Both the position numbers and the translations under genes were made by a program. Positions 40,560 through 49,708 of a stretch of 64,000 bases of DNA are shown piece by piece. Below the pieces are notes generated by a model. The model was not told where the DNA came from. It did not search any database and saw only the letters and a program-made list of their open reading frames with translations. The DNA lies in NCBI RefSeq assembly GCF_000759855.1, contig NZ_JNAI01000010.1, positions 124,001-188,000 on the forward strand, written 5' to 3'. The stretch comes from Prochlorococcus marinus str. MIT 9107 (GTDB lineage Bacteria > Cyanobacteriota > Cyanobacteriia > PCC-6307 > Cyanobiaceae). Positions within the stretch are counted from its first letter, which is position 1. Each line of letters opens with the position of its first letter.

Positions 40560-41306
40560 TTATTTACCCTCAAAAGTTGCAATATCGACAATACGCTGAA
40601 AAAGATATCCTGTACCTCTTGCAGTTAATATCAATTCAGGATTCGCTGGATCAGCTTCCAGTTTTGATCTTAATCTTGATATGTGAACATCGACTACCCT
40701 TGTATCTACATGTCTTTCGGGTGTGTATCCCCAAACCTCTTTTAAAATCTCTCCTCTACTAAATGGTTCTCCTGACCTACTTACCAAAAGCTCTAGAAGA
40801 CTAAATTCCATACCAGTTAATCTAATTCTTTCATCGCTTTTAAAAACTTGTCTTCGATTTGTATCAATTTTTATATCCGTAACCATAATTAATCCTGAAT
40901 TAGGCATCCCAGGAATTTGTTCTTTATCAATTCTTCTAAGAACACATCTGATTCTGGCTTCTAGTTCCTTAGGGCTAAATGGTTTAACTACGTAATCATC
41001 AGCCCCTAATTCTAAACCTGTTATCCTATCTGCGACGTCTCCTAATGCAGTTAACATAACAATTGGGACATCGGAATCTTTTCTTAATTCTTGACAAACT
41101 CCATAACCATCTAACTTTGGCATCATGACATCAAGGACTACTAAATCGGGCTCATAATCTTTAAATAACTTTAGTGCCTCTTTGCCATCGCATGCAGTTA
41201 CAACTTTGTAGCCAATCATGGAGAGACGCGTCTCCAAAATTCTTCTTATACTTGCCTCGTCATCTGCGACCAGGATTGTTTCTTTAGTTTGACTAGATAG
41301 AGCCAT
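40560..41306 (-). CDS. rpaB: Response regulator RpaB (OmpR family)
   Basis: RpaB controls high-light and photosystem genes in cyanobacteria via HLR1 sites. The receiver domain has acidic residues at 15-16, phosphoacceptor D59 (LVVLDVMMPK) and K108 (YVVKPFSPKEL). The winged HTH at the C-terminus contains the [17 protein letters not shown] and RHVDTRVVDVHISRLRSK stretches. Total 248 residues. The last codon touches plsX, so the regulator may be co-transcribed with fatty-acid genes, an association I infer from gene order only. Confidence 0.92.
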   Translation of the reverse strand: MALSSQTKETILVADDEASIRRILETRLSMIGYKVVTACDGKEALKLFKDYEPDLVVLDVMMPKLDGYGVCQELRKDSDVPIVMLTALGDVADRITGLELGADDYVVKPFSPKELEARIRCVLRRIDKEQIPGMPNSGLIMVTDIKIDTNRRQVFKSDERIRLTGMEFSLLELLVSRSGEPFSRGEILKEVWGYTPERHVDTRVVDVHISRLRSKLEADPANPELILTARGTGYLFQRIVDIATFEGK

Positions 41307-41413
41307 TTGTTTCTATTAGCTAATCAGAAAGAGAATTTGTTCTTAACCTAATCTAACTTGTAGAGGGGCAATATCCCAAATATTCTAGTTCCTTTAATTC
41401 ATTCAGATACTAA

Positions 41414-42769
41414 ATGACTAGCAAATTATCGTCTTTCATTTGTCAGAATTGTGGCTCTGAAACTTCTCAATACTTTGGAAGGTGCCTTAATTGCAACTCA
41501 TGGAATTCCATTGTTGAAGAAATTAAAAGCAAGAGATCTAAATATCAAGATATTAAAAATAGTAAAAAGTCCATAGAATTTAATGAGATTTCATCTAAAA
41601 AAATATCAAGATTTACCAGTGGCTTTAAGGAATTTGATCGAGTTCTTGGAGGTGGTATAGTTCCTGGATCTGTAGTTTTACTTGGAGGAGAGCCAGGCAT
41701 AGGTAAAAGCACAATAGTACTTCAATCAGCAGGAAAAATATCTCTTAAAGAGAAGGTTTTATATGTTACTGCAGAAGAATCTTTAGAACAAGTAAAAATC
41801 AGATGGGAAAGATTAAATCAAAACTGTTTTGATTTAAAAATTTTTGCTGAAACTAATTTAACCCAAATTATTGAAGAGATTAAACGTGTAAATCCAAATT
41901 TCGCAATTATTGATAGTATTCAAGCGATCCATAATCATGAGATGGAAAGTTCGCCAGGATCAGTTTCTCAAGTCAGGGCATGTTCATCTGAATTGCAAAA
42001 TCTTGCAAAAGAAAATAATATTGCACTTTTAATTATTGGCCATGTAACGAAAGATGGGGCCTTGGCTGGTCCAAAAACTTTAGAGCATTTAGTTGATGTG
42101 GTAATAAACTTTGAGGGAGATAATATTTCCTCACATAGACTACTTAGAAGTATAAAGAATCGATTTGGATCGACCTTTGAACTTGGAATCTTTGAAATGT
42201 TTGAAGAAGGCCTAAGAGAGATTACAAACCCAAGCTCAATCTTTACAAACAAAGAAAACATATCAGGAGTAACAACTACGATAACTAACGAAGGCAGTCG
42301 ACCATTCGCAGTTGATATACAAGCACTTGTTAATAAAACCTTTTACAGTAACCCAAGAAGAACTACAACTGGAATTAATATAAACAGATTACATCAAATT
42401 TTAGCTGTCATTGAAAAACATGTAGGCATTAAATTATCTGAATTTGATTGTTATGTAGCTACTGGAGGTGGTTTTGAGATAAATGATCCATCATCTGACT
42501 TGGGTGTAGCAATATCAATTTTATCAAGTTTGAAAAATATCGCTCCTTTGGCGAGTAGCTCATTTATCGGAGAATTAGGTTTGAGTGGTCAAGTTAGAAA
42601 ATCAAATAACCTTCGAACAAAAATAGAAGAGGCTGCAAGACTAGGAATCAAAAATATAGTGGTACCAAAATTAGACGAAGAAATAAATAATAATTTTAAA
42701 AATTCAATAAATATCAAAGAGATTTCTAATATTAAAGAAGCAGTTGATTATTCTTTATTAAATTATTAA
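41414..42769 (+). CDS. radA: DNA repair protein RadA
   Basis: RadA is a RecA-related branch-migration helicase. The N-terminal zinc finger has C10, C13, C24 and C27. Walker A GGEPGIGKST follows at about 93, then the RadA-specific KNRFGS motif and a C-terminal Lon-like domain with GELGLSGQVRK. The 451-residue length fits. It converges on ycf3 with 5 bases between stops. Confidence 0.97.
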   Translation: MTSKLSSFICQNCGSETSQYFGRCLNCNSWNSIVEEIKSKRSKYQDIKNSKKSIEFNEISSKKISRFTSGFKEFDRVLGGGIVPGSVVLLGGEPGIGKSTIVLQSAGKISLKEKVLYVTAEESLEQVKIRWERLNQNCFDLKIFAETNLTQIIEEIKRVNPNFAIIDSIQAIHNHEMESSPGSVSQVRACSSELQNLAKENNIALLIIGHVTKDGALAGPKTLEHLVDVVINFEGDNISSHRLLRSIKNRFGSTFELGIFEMFEEGLREITNPSSIFTNKENISGVTTTITNEGSRPFAVDIQALVNKTFYSNPRRTTTGININRLHQILAVIEKHVGIKLSEFDCYVATGGGFEINDPSSDLGVAISILSSLKNIAPLASSSFIGELGLSGQVRKSNNLRTKIEEAARLGIKNIVVPKLDEEINNNFKNSINIKEISNIKEAVDYSLLNY

Positions 42770-42774
42770 ATTTA

Positions 42775-43296
42775 TTAGAGGTACATATCAATTGAACTTC
42801 TTCCTGAGTTTTTTAGCCAATTCTCAATATCAAGATAGCCACCAGGATATAACCTCACAGCTTTAGACCAGACTTCAGCAGCTTTATCAAACCAAATATC
42901 TCGCTTATCTAAATCACCATTTTGTTCTGCGTATCTTCCTCTTTTCTCATAAATTAGACCTATATTTTTCAAACATGATGGCTGTTTAGGATTTTCGACT
43001 AATGCTTTTTCATAAGTTTCAATAGACAAATCCTCTTCACCATTACTCATATATATTATTGCCATATTTTTTAGAGTTTCCCCTCTATCAATTTTATTTT
43101 CTTCAAGCAATAAACTTTCTTTGTAATATTCTAACGCTTCCGAATAATCCCCATTATTCTGTGCGGCTAAGCCATCTCTATAATATATGTAAGCTTTTTT
43201 TTCCTTCTCTGCAATAGGCATTATTTTAACTATAGATTCTGCAATTACAGTAAAAGCTTTATCAATAAAATTGTCTCTGTTTTGATTACTAGGCAC
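42775..43296 (-). CDS. ycf3: Photosystem I assembly protein Ycf3
   Basis: Ycf3 is a TPR chaperone for PSI assembly at the thylakoid. The 173 residues carry three TPR units ([60 protein letters not shown]) and the family N-terminus [15 protein letters not shown]. The start is GTG at 43296. The upstream gap to the divergent copper ATPase is 121 bases. Confidence 0.97.
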   Translation of the reverse strand: MPSNQNRDNFIDKAFTVIAESIVKIMPIAEKEKKAYIYYRDGLAAQNNGDYSEALEYYKESLLLEENKIDRGETLKNMAIIYMSNGEEDLSIETYEKALVENPKQPSCLKNIGLIYEKRGRYAEQNGDLDKRDIWFDKAAEVWSKAVRLYPGGYLDIENWLKNSGRSSIDMYL

Positions 43297-43417
43297 TGCT
43301 TTAAATCTAATAAAAGTTTTATAGTAAATTAAAAAATAACTATTTAAAAACTCTATAACATTTATTATTATAGTTAAAAATGAAGCTAACTATTAATTTG
43401 CTTCTATCGTAAAAAAT

Positions 43418-45715
43418 ATGAAGAGCATTCAATTAAACATTACAGGCATGAAATGTGGTGGTTGCGTTAGTACTGTAGAAAAAATATTGAATAATTCTGA
43501 TGGTATCGAAAATGTTTCTGTTAACTTACTCACTGAAAGTGCATATTTTGAAATTAACCAGAAAAATATAGAAATAGAAAAAGTTCTGAAAAACCTAAAA
43601 GAAAATGGGTTTCCATCAGAGATTTACATAAATGATTTCTCAAAAAAAATTAATAAAGCGGAATTAGAAAAAAAAAAGCAATGGAATAACCAGTGGCAAA
43701 AACTAACTTTTGCACTATTACTTTTGCTATTTTCAGTTTTAGGTCACCTTGCAGAAGGACAATTTATAAATCTTCCAATATTAGGGAATATTTTCTTTCA
43801 CGCCTCCCTCGCAACGTTAGCTTTGCTACTGCCTGGACGAGAAATAATAATTAAGGGATTTAAATCATTTATAAATAATCGTCCTGATATGGACTCTTTA
43901 GTAGCTCTTGGAGTAACGAGCGCATACTTAACAAGTCTCCTATCTTTAATATTCCCTGCTACTGGTTTTCCTTGTTTTTTTAATGAACCAGTTATGCTTC
44001 TTGGATTTATCCTGATTGGCCGTTTATTAGAAGAAAGAGCTAGATATCAAACCAGTTCATCCATTGGAGAGTTATTAGATCTTCAACCTGAAATGGCGAA
44101 TATCTATACAGAAGATAATCAAATAAAGACAATAAGGGTAAATGCTCTAAAACCTGGTCAAGAGATTCAAGTCTTAGCAGGAGACAGAATACCTGCTGAC
44201 TGCGTTGTTAATCAAGGAAACTCATATGTTGATGTCTCTCATATTACTGGGGAGTCCAAACCTATAGAAGTAAAAGAAGGAGAGAATTTATCCAGTGGAT
44301 CTCTAAATCTTAATTCAACTCTAAGACTTAAAGTACAAAAGGTAGGAGGAGATTCTTCTCTTGCAAAACTAGTAAGTCTTATTGAATCTGTAAATGCTAA
44401 TAAACCTCCCATTCAAAGAATTGCTGATAAAATCGCAGGTAAATTTACTTATTTTGTCCTCATATTTGCTACTCTAAGTTTCTTTTTCTGGTGGAAGGGG
44501 GCAAAACAAATTTGGCCTGATTTATTAATTCATAATCATCATCAATTCATAACCAACTCAACTCATACTCTGCATAGTTCTCTTGGTAGTAATGCTGAAA
44601 ATTTCCTCAGTTTAGCGATTCAATTATCAATTGCTGTTTTAGTAATAGCATGTCCTTGTGCATTAGGTTTAGCTACACCAACAGTAATAACTGTCGCATC
44701 GGGTAAAGCTGCAAAAAAAGGAGTTTTATTTAAAGGAGGTGACAAAATAGAAATTGCTTCAAAAATCAATCATATTATTTTTGACAAGACAGGTACCTTA
44801 ACAATAGGGAAGCCTTTTATTGTTGATTATAAAACTAAAAATGATCCTTTATTCTTATTAAGAGTTGCTGCTAGTTTAGAAAAAGAAAGCAGACATCCAA
44901 TTGCAAATGCCTTAATTCAAGAGGCCAAAGAACAAAACTTAAGTTTATTCTCAATAAAAAAAATTTTCACCGAATCAGGAAGAGGTATTTCTGGTGAACT
45001 TAATTCAATTGATGGAATTATCAATATTGGGAATGTTGAATGGCTACTTAGTAAAGGAATAATGATTGATAGTAATGCAAAAAAAATCATTGAGAATAAA
45101 GATACCCAAACAAATACAATCATTGGAGTGAGTATAAAAGATAAGTTATTTGGTTTCATTTTATTAGGAGATTTACTCAGGGGGGATTCAATTAAAACAG
45201 TTCAGACTTTGAGAAATAACAAATTTAAAATCAATATTTTAAGTGGAGACAGAAAACAAGCAGTTTTAGCATTAGCGCAAAAAATTGGGTTAAAAGAAAC
45301 TGAAGTAAAATGGGATCTTCTTCCTAAAATGAAACTAAAGATGATAGAAAATTTAAAAATCAATAACAAAGTAGCGATGATTGGTGATGGAATAAATGAT
45401 GTTCCAGCATTAGCATCCTCAGACCTGGGTATTGCAGTAGGATCAGGAACTCAAATAGCCAAAGCAAACGCAGATGTAGTATTGATGGGAGACCAACTTA
45501 ATGGATTACCCTACGCATTAAATCTTGCAAAAAAAACTATAAGAAAAATAAAGCAGAATCTAATATGGGCTTTCGGGTACAACTTAATAGCTATTCCTAT
45601 TGCGGCTGGCATTCTATTCCCTAAATACGGCATACTTCTTACTCCATCAATAGCGGCATTATTAATGGCTACTAGCTCAATTACAGTTGTAATTAATGCG
45701 TTATCTTTAGATTAA
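43418..45715 (+). CDS. Copper-transporting P1B-type ATPase (CtaA/PacS type)
   Basis: A P-type ATPase of 765 residues for Cu(I). The N-terminal metal-binding domain has C13 and C16 (MKCGGC). The membrane CPC motif is C412-P-C414, the phosphorylation Asp is D456 in DKTGTLT, the HP-type SRHPIA follows, then GDGINDVPAL. Cyanobacteria have CtaA (plasma membrane) and PacS (thylakoid) to feed plastocyanin; which one this is cannot be told here. tmk begins on the base after its stop. Confidence 0.95.
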   Translation: MKSIQLNITGMKCGGCVSTVEKILNNSDGIENVSVNLLTESAYFEINQKNIEIEKVLKNLKENGFPSEIYINDFSKKINKAELEKKKQWNNQWQKLTFALLLLLFSVLGHLAEGQFINLPILGNIFFHASLATLALLLPGREIIIKGFKSFINNRPDMDSLVALGVTSAYLTSLLSLIFPATGFPCFFNEPVMLLGFILIGRLLEERARYQTSSSIGELLDLQPEMANIYTEDNQIKTIRVNALKPGQEIQVLAGDRIPADCVVNQGNSYVDVSHITGESKPIEVKEGENLSSGSLNLNSTLRLKVQKVGGDSSLAKLVSLIESVNANKPPIQRIADKIAGKFTYFVLIFATLSFFFWWKGAKQIWPDLLIHNHHQFITNSTHTLHSSLGSNAENFLSLAIQLSIAVLVIACPCALGLATPTVITVASGKAAKKGVLFKGGDKIEIASKINHIIFDKTGTLTIGKPFIVDYKTKNDPLFLLRVAASLEKESRHPIANALIQEAKEQNLSLFSIKKIFTESGRGISGELNSIDGIINIGNVEWLLSKGIMIDSNAKKIIENKDTQTNTIIGVSIKDKLFGFILLGDLLRGDSIKTVQTLRNNKFKINILSGDRKQAVLALAQKIGLKETEVKWDLLPKMKLKMIENLKINNKVAMIGDGINDVPALASSDLGIAVGSGTQIAKANADVVLMGDQLNGLPYALNLAKKTIRKIKQNLIWAFGYNLIAIPIAAGILFPKYGILLTPSIAALLMATSSITVVINALSLD

Positions 45716-46351
45716 ATGAAAGGAAAATTTATTGTTATTGAAGGTATTGATGGATGTGGTAAAACTACCCAAATAGATGAACTATCTAAATGGCTCCCAA
45801 AAAGTGGTCTAATAAAAAAAGATTGTAAATTAATCACAACAAGAGAGCCAGGAGGTAGCATCTTAGGTAAAAAACTAAGAGGTCTGATTCTCGATAACAA
45901 TGAAAGTAATAAGCCTTCATCTCTTGCTGAATTATTGCTTTATTCAGCAGATAGAGCCGAGCATGTCTCAAAAATTATTTCACCTGCTTTAAAAAACAAT
46001 GATTGGGTGATTAGTGATAGATTTGCTGCTTCCACCTTGGCTTATCAAGGTTTTGGGAGAAATATAAATTTAGAAATAATTAAAAATATTGAATCTATTG
46101 TTTGCCAAGGAGAATATCCTGATCTGACTTTCTTCTTAGAAATTTCTCCAGCAGAAAGTATCTCGCGTAGAAAAAATGAAATTCCAGATAGAATAGAATC
46201 AGAAGGTATTAGATTTTTAGAAAAGGTAAATGAGGGCTTCAAACTAATTGCTAAAGAAAAAAATTGGAAAATAATATCAGCCTCACAAAATATTAAAACT
46301 ATTTCAAATCAAATTAAAGAAACTTTATTAAACAATTTTTCCAGTAAATGA
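45716..46351 (+). CDS. tmk: Thymidylate kinase
   Basis: Tmk phosphorylates dTMP. The P-loop [11 protein letters not shown] is at 8-18, the DRF-type motif is [15 protein letters not shown] near 100, and a lid region with Arg-rich [12 protein letters not shown] follows. 211 residues. The stop overlaps the holB start by 4 bases (ATGA). tmk-holB is a conserved bacterial pair. Confidence 0.97.
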   Translation: MKGKFIVIEGIDGCGKTTQIDELSKWLPKSGLIKKDCKLITTREPGGSILGKKLRGLILDNNESNKPSSLAELLLYSADRAEHVSKIISPALKNNDWVISDRFAASTLAYQGFGRNINLEIIKNIESIVCQGEYPDLTFFLEISPAESISRRKNEIPDRIESEGIRFLEKVNEGFKLIAKEKNWKIISASQNIKTISNQIKETLLNNFSSK

Positions 46352-47310
46352 TTGAGATTAAAAAAAATAATTTTTTGTTTAATCAAGAAGTCAGTACATG
46401 CATTAGCAGCATAATTAAAAAAAAATCATTTGCTAATGGTTATATTTTCTATGGGGCAGAAGGATTAGGAAAAAAACAAATTGCTCTTCGATTTATAAAT
46501 GAGATTTTCAAACAATCTTCCACGAGAGGAAATATTGAAGAAATAATTACCAAAAATAACCACCCTGATTTTCTAATTATCGAACCTAGTTCTCTTTTAG
46601 AAGCTAAAGGATCAAAAAGTGCAGATATTGAAAAAAGAACAAAAAATGTATCTGAAATTATTAAGATCGCTCAAATACGTAATATCAAAACTTTTCTGAG
46701 TCAGAAATCAATAAACTCGGGGAAAAAAGTTGTTTTAATTCATGACGCACATCTTTTAAATGAAGCAGCCTCAAACTGCCTATTAAAAACTTTAGAAGAA
46801 CCTAGTAACGGGATTTTTATTTTATTAACATCAAAATTAAATCTTTTATTAGATACGATCATTTCAAGATGCCAAATAGTCAGGTTTCGATCATTTTCCA
46901 GTAAAAAAATAAATTCTATTTTAAAAGATTATTTAGATAATTCAAAATTTAATATTAATACAGAATTTCAAGTCCAAGACTTAATATACTCTGCGAATGG
47001 ATCGCCAGGACAATTATTCAAGAATATTGAAATTTGGAATGCATTACCAGATAAAATTACAAGTAAATTAAATTATCCAATAAAAAATAGTCTAGAAATC
47101 TTAGAAATATCTAAATTAATATCTGAACAATTAGAGATATATGAACAGATTTTTTTAGTCAATTTCATTCAAATTATTTGGTGGAGAAAGACAAAAAATG
47201 GTGATCTAGTAAAAAAACTTGAAAATTTGAAATTGTATTTGAGAAAAAATATTCAACCAAGGTTGGCATGGGAAATTACTTTTTTAAAAATTTCAAATGA
47301 GGATATATAA
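46348..47310 (+). CDS. holB: DNA polymerase III delta' subunit
   Basis: HolB is part of the clamp loader. It has 320 residues, with the Walker A-like [11 protein letters not shown] at 31-41 and the [19 protein letters not shown] stretch containing the sensor region. The zinc-binding cysteines seen in many delta' subunits are absent. It overlaps tmk by 4 bases and converges on rpaA with 3 bases between. Confidence 0.93.
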   Translation: MIEIKKNNFLFNQEVSTCISSIIKKKSFANGYIFYGAEGLGKKQIALRFINEIFKQSSTRGNIEEIITKNNHPDFLIIEPSSLLEAKGSKSADIEKRTKNVSEIIKIAQIRNIKTFLSQKSINSGKKVVLIHDAHLLNEAASNCLLKTLEEPSNGIFILLTSKLNLLLDTIISRCQIVRFRSFSSKKINSILKDYLDNSKFNINTEFQVQDLIYSANGSPGQLFKNIEIWNALPDKITSKLNYPIKNSLEILEISKLISEQLEIYEQIFLVNFIQIIWWRKTKNGDLVKKLENLKLYLRKNIQPRLAWEITFLKISNEDI

Positions 47311-47313
47311 AAT

Positions 47314-48096
47314 TTAATCTATTGCAGATTTTATTAAATCAGGATTTCTTGCTTGAATAAACTCTTGTTTTGCAGTTTCAACTTGGGAACCTATAGGTAA
47401 CTCGAGACAATATCCTGCTCCATAGACAGTTTTTATGTATAAAGGCTTTCTTGGATCGGGTTCTAACTTTGTACGTAAGTGTCTAATATGAACTCGTATG
47501 GTCTCAATATCATCATCAGGCTCGTATCCCCATACTTCTTTAAGAATCAATGCTGGCGATACAGTTTGTCCATGCCTTTGTAAAAGACAATGAATTAATT
47601 CAAACTCGAGATGGGTTAATCTAACAGGAGCTTCAAACCAGATAGCTTCAAATCTTTCTGGCACAAGAGTGAGAGGACCATAATTTAAAATTTCCTGCTG
47701 GTTACTGGAGTTTAATTGTGCTCTATTAGTCCTTCTTAATAGTGCTTTTATGCGAACATGTAACTCTTCTAAATCAAATGGTTTAGTAATATAGTCATCT
47801 GCTCCAGAATTAAATCCTGTAACTTTATCTTTAAGTCCTCCCAATGCTGTAATCATCAAAATTGGGATATTAGATGTTCTTTCATCTCTTCTAAGCCTCT
47901 GACATAAAGTTAATCCATCAACACTAGGCAACATTAAATCTAATAGTATTAAGTCTGGTATATATTGAAGAGCTAAAGCTTGGCCTTTAATTCCATCTTC
48001 AGCTTTTTGTACATCGAAACCAGAGTGCTCTAAATGCCTTGCTACTAAATCACGCATATCGCGATCGTCTTCGATTAAAAGGATTGAAATTTTCAT
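47314..48096 (-). CDS. rpaA: Response regulator RpaA (OmpR family, circadian output)
   Basis: RpaA is the master output regulator of the cyanobacterial clock. The receiver has E9-D10-D11, phosphoacceptor D53 ([11 protein letters not shown]) and K105 ([10 protein letters not shown]). The winged HTH contains [16 protein letters not shown] and [15 protein letters not shown]. 260 residues. It is divergent from a 400-base non-coding stretch. Together with rpaB 6 kb away, both main OmpR-type photosynthesis regulators are in this window. Confidence 0.93.
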   Translation of the reverse strand: MKISILLIEDDRDMRDLVARHLEHSGFDVQKAEDGIKGQALALQYIPDLILLDLMLPSVDGLTLCQRLRRDERTSNIPILMITALGGLKDKVTGFNSGADDYITKPFDLEELHVRIKALLRRTNRAQLNSSNQQEILNYGPLTLVPERFEAIWFEAPVRLTHLEFELIHCLLQRHGQTVSPALILKEVWGYEPDDDIETIRVHIRHLRTKLEPDPRKPLYIKTVYGAGYCLELPIGSQVETAKQEFIQARNPDLIKSAID

Positions 48097-48498
48097 ATTT
48101 ATAGACTATTAAATTAAAATTAAACTTTTGTAATATGATTCTCTCAAGAATTTACAAAGATTGCTGAATTAATGTAAACATTTTTATCAATTAGATTTAT
48201 CAAGTAACTTAATAACCGCAGGGGATTAAAGAGAAAACGTAGATTTTTTAAAAAAATTAATTTTTATAATTTCTTTTGATTTGATTAACTATTACTTAAT
48301 AATTCAGTAAAAAAATTGAAAAATATTGATTCAATATAAAGAATATCTAATTCAAATTGTCATAGTAACGAATCTGACTTTAGATTTTAATGTGGATTCT
48401 CAGTTTTAAAGGTAGCTACAACTAATTTTAAAGTTTTGGATTTTTTCTGAGTGTTTAAGGTAAGAATTTTGTCTATATTGAAAAAAATTTAAGTATTT
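48097..48498. other. Non-coding AT-rich gap upstream of rpaA and the 119-residue gene
   Basis: 402 bases with no open frame of note. It must hold the rpaA promoter (minus) and that of the small gene (plus). A GTTTACATT sequence lies on the minus strand at 48172-48180, similar to half an RpaB-type HLR1 site, but no second half at the right spacing is seen. A long leader or small RNA is possible; nothing in the sequence proves one. Confidence 0.6.
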
Positions 48499-48858
48499 AT
48501 GAAAAAGAAATCATTAATTTATTCTGATTTATCAAAAAAACAACTAGAAACTCTTAAAGAATTATATGTTCAAAAAAAAGTTGAATCGATGAGTCATCAA
48601 GAACTTAAAAAATATGTACTAGAGATTATTTCTCACCAGATAAACGACACTATTGGCAAAGAAGAAGAAATGGAAGCATGGAGAGAAATGTCTGATTTTT
48701 TTGGAGAACAATTTGAAATAATTACCCTAGAAATACAAACAAAATGTCCTGATGATAGAAACATTCTTTCCACAGAAATAGATCCTCAGAAAGAAAGATT
48801 AGAATTACTTGAAAGGAATAATTTAGATCAAGAGAAAAAGGATATGTGGGATGACTAG
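48499..48858 (+). CDS. Conserved-looking protein of unknown function, 119 aa
   Basis: I do not recognise a family. The protein is highly charged and predicted mainly helical: SKKQLETLKELYVQKKVESM, then SHQELKKYVLEIISHQIND, an acidic EMEAWREMSDFFGEQF stretch and an acidic C-terminus. There are no membrane segments. It may be co-regulated with rpaA, or be the first cargo gene of the accessory stretch that follows. Start ATG at 48499; no obvious ribosome site. Confidence 0.7.
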   Translation: MKKKSLIYSDLSKKQLETLKELYVQKKVESMSHQELKKYVLEIISHQINDTIGKEEEMEAWREMSDFFGEQFEIITLEIQTKCPDDRNILSTEIDPQKERLELLERNNLDQEKKDMWDD

Positions 48859-49299
48859 AATTTACTTAGAAATAGCCATTTTGAAACCAAAAGAAAATAT
48901 ATGTTGACTACATGAAGTTAAAGATCAATTTAGTTTTCTAATTTGTTTAATAAAGAATTTCATAAAACTGTTCTGTATACTGTACTTTAAACTTATCAAA
49001 AATTAAATTCAAGCCTTTATCGATATATTTTTAAGTAAATATATATTGTTCTAGTTACTGTTCTAAATACTATTAAGAATTAAATTTCTTTATTTTTTAT
49101 CATTTAGTCGCATTCAAAGCAAATTTCAACATCATTTTTATTTAAATAAATACCATGAGAAAAAATCTAAATTTTAACCTCTATTATTTGATCATAATTT
49201 TTTTTAAAAAAACCAAAAAATTAGAGGAATCTTACCACCACAAAAATATTTTTTACCATATTCCAATCAATTTCATAAATAGATTGAATTCAAATCAAT
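48859..49299. other. Long AT-rich non-coding stretch before the tRNA-derived scar
   Basis: Very AT-rich, with no convincing gene. A 48-codon frame begins at 49155 but is low complexity and probably noise. The stretch contains three similar 15-mers (48967, 49045, 49057; see repeat entry). In a genome this compact, 440 bases without a gene suggests eroded accessory DNA. Confidence 0.6.
48967..49071. repeat. Three related 15-bp direct repeats
   Basis: ACTGTTCTGTATACT (48967-48981), ATTGTTCTAGTTACT (49045-49059) and ACTGTTCTAAATACT (49057-49071) share the frame A-Y-TGTTCT-NNN-TACT roughly. The last two sit 12 bases apart. They could be recombinase arm-type or repressor sites of an element, but AT-rich chance matches are possible. 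Confidence 0.45.
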
Positions 49300-49322
49300 A
49301 AAAAAGACCCTATTGTGGGTCT
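49300..49322 (-). terminator. Rho-independent terminator of decayed tRNA-Asn copy
   Basis: On the minus strand a stem AGACCC/GGGTCT with a 6-base loop (49305-49322) is followed by a run of six T (complement of A at 49300-49305). It stands about 30 bases past the decayed tRNA 3' end at 49350, the same spacing as the terminator of the intact tRNA-Asn (50631-50651). It is therefore read as a copied tRNA terminator. Confidence 0.75.
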
Positions 49323-49349
49323 CAAGAAGTTTTTGATAATTAAATTAAA

Positions 49350-49368
49350 CTCCCCTGGCGATAGTCGA
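49350..49368 (-). repeat. Decayed tRNA-Asn 3'-end remnant (distal copy)
   Basis: The + sequence CTCCCCTGGCGATAGTCGA matches the intact tRNA 3' end at 15 of 19 positions (CTCCCCGGGCGGGATTCGA at 50677). With the copied terminator just outside, this looks like the old far-end attachment site left by an element that integrated at tRNA-Asn. Confidence 0.7.
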
Positions 49369-49426
49369 GGCAAGGTTTGTTGAAGTAAGTTGACTGCTGT
49401 TGAATTAATAAAAATGAAAAATTTGG

Positions 49427-49443
49427 AAAAATGGCCCATTTTT
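49427..49443. promoter_or_regulatory. 17-bp palindrome upstream of the AlpA-like gene
   Basis: AAAAATGGCCCATTTTT is a perfect inverted repeat around a central C, 20 bases before the HTH gene start. It could be an operator for that protein, or a small hairpin. No -10 or -35 can be assigned with confidence. Confidence 0.5.
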
Positions 49444-49463
49444 AACCCCTTTTCAAATTCATT

Positions 49464-49658
49464 ATGAACCTTCAAAATCGTCATTTTTTGAGCATCAAAG
49501 AAGTATCAAATCTAATTGGAATTTCTGTTTCAACTATCAATCGCCAAGTAGAAAAAGGTACATTTCCTCCAAAACACAAATTATCTGCTCAGAAAATTGT
49601 TTTTCTTAAATATCAAATCGATCAGTGGATAGATGGGAAAAGAGATAAGTGGAGGTAA
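49464..49658 (+). CDS. AlpA/excisionase-like HTH protein, 64 aa
   Basis: The protein is a single winged-HTH of the AlpA/Xis (MerR-like) type: HFLSIKEVSNLIGISVSTIN at 7-26 is the helix-turn-helix, then RQVEKGTFPPKHKLSAQKIV gives the wing, and a YQIDQWIDGKRDKW tail follows. Such proteins switch on or assist the integrase of small mobile elements and prophages. No integrase is found beside it, so it is likely an orphan left from a tRNA-targeted element. It lies between the two decayed tRNA ends. Start ATG at 49464, without a clear ribosome site. Confidence 0.8.
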   Translation: MNLQNRHFLSIKEVSNLIGISVSTINRQVEKGTFPPKHKLSAQKIVFLKYQIDQWIDGKRDKWR

Positions 49659-49708
49659 TTAAAAGTCACGTGATATATTATCTGCAAGTAATGCCCGTAG
49701 TCTCTTAA

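Noticed and set aside
48165-48190. Possible HLR1 (RpaB-binding) site upstream of rpaA
   Set aside because: Only one half (GTTTACATT on the minus strand) is present. No second half at the required spacing.
49155-49301. 48-codon plus-strand frame in the gene-less stretch
   Set aside because: Low complexity (Lys, Asn, Phe, Ile), no ribosome site and no recognisable motif. It is expected by chance in DNA this AT-rich.
49290-49484. 64-codon minus-strand frame across the distal tRNA remnant
   Set aside because: It is read from the decayed tRNA end and the DNA around it. It has no start signal or family match, and its composition follows the tRNA-derived sequence.
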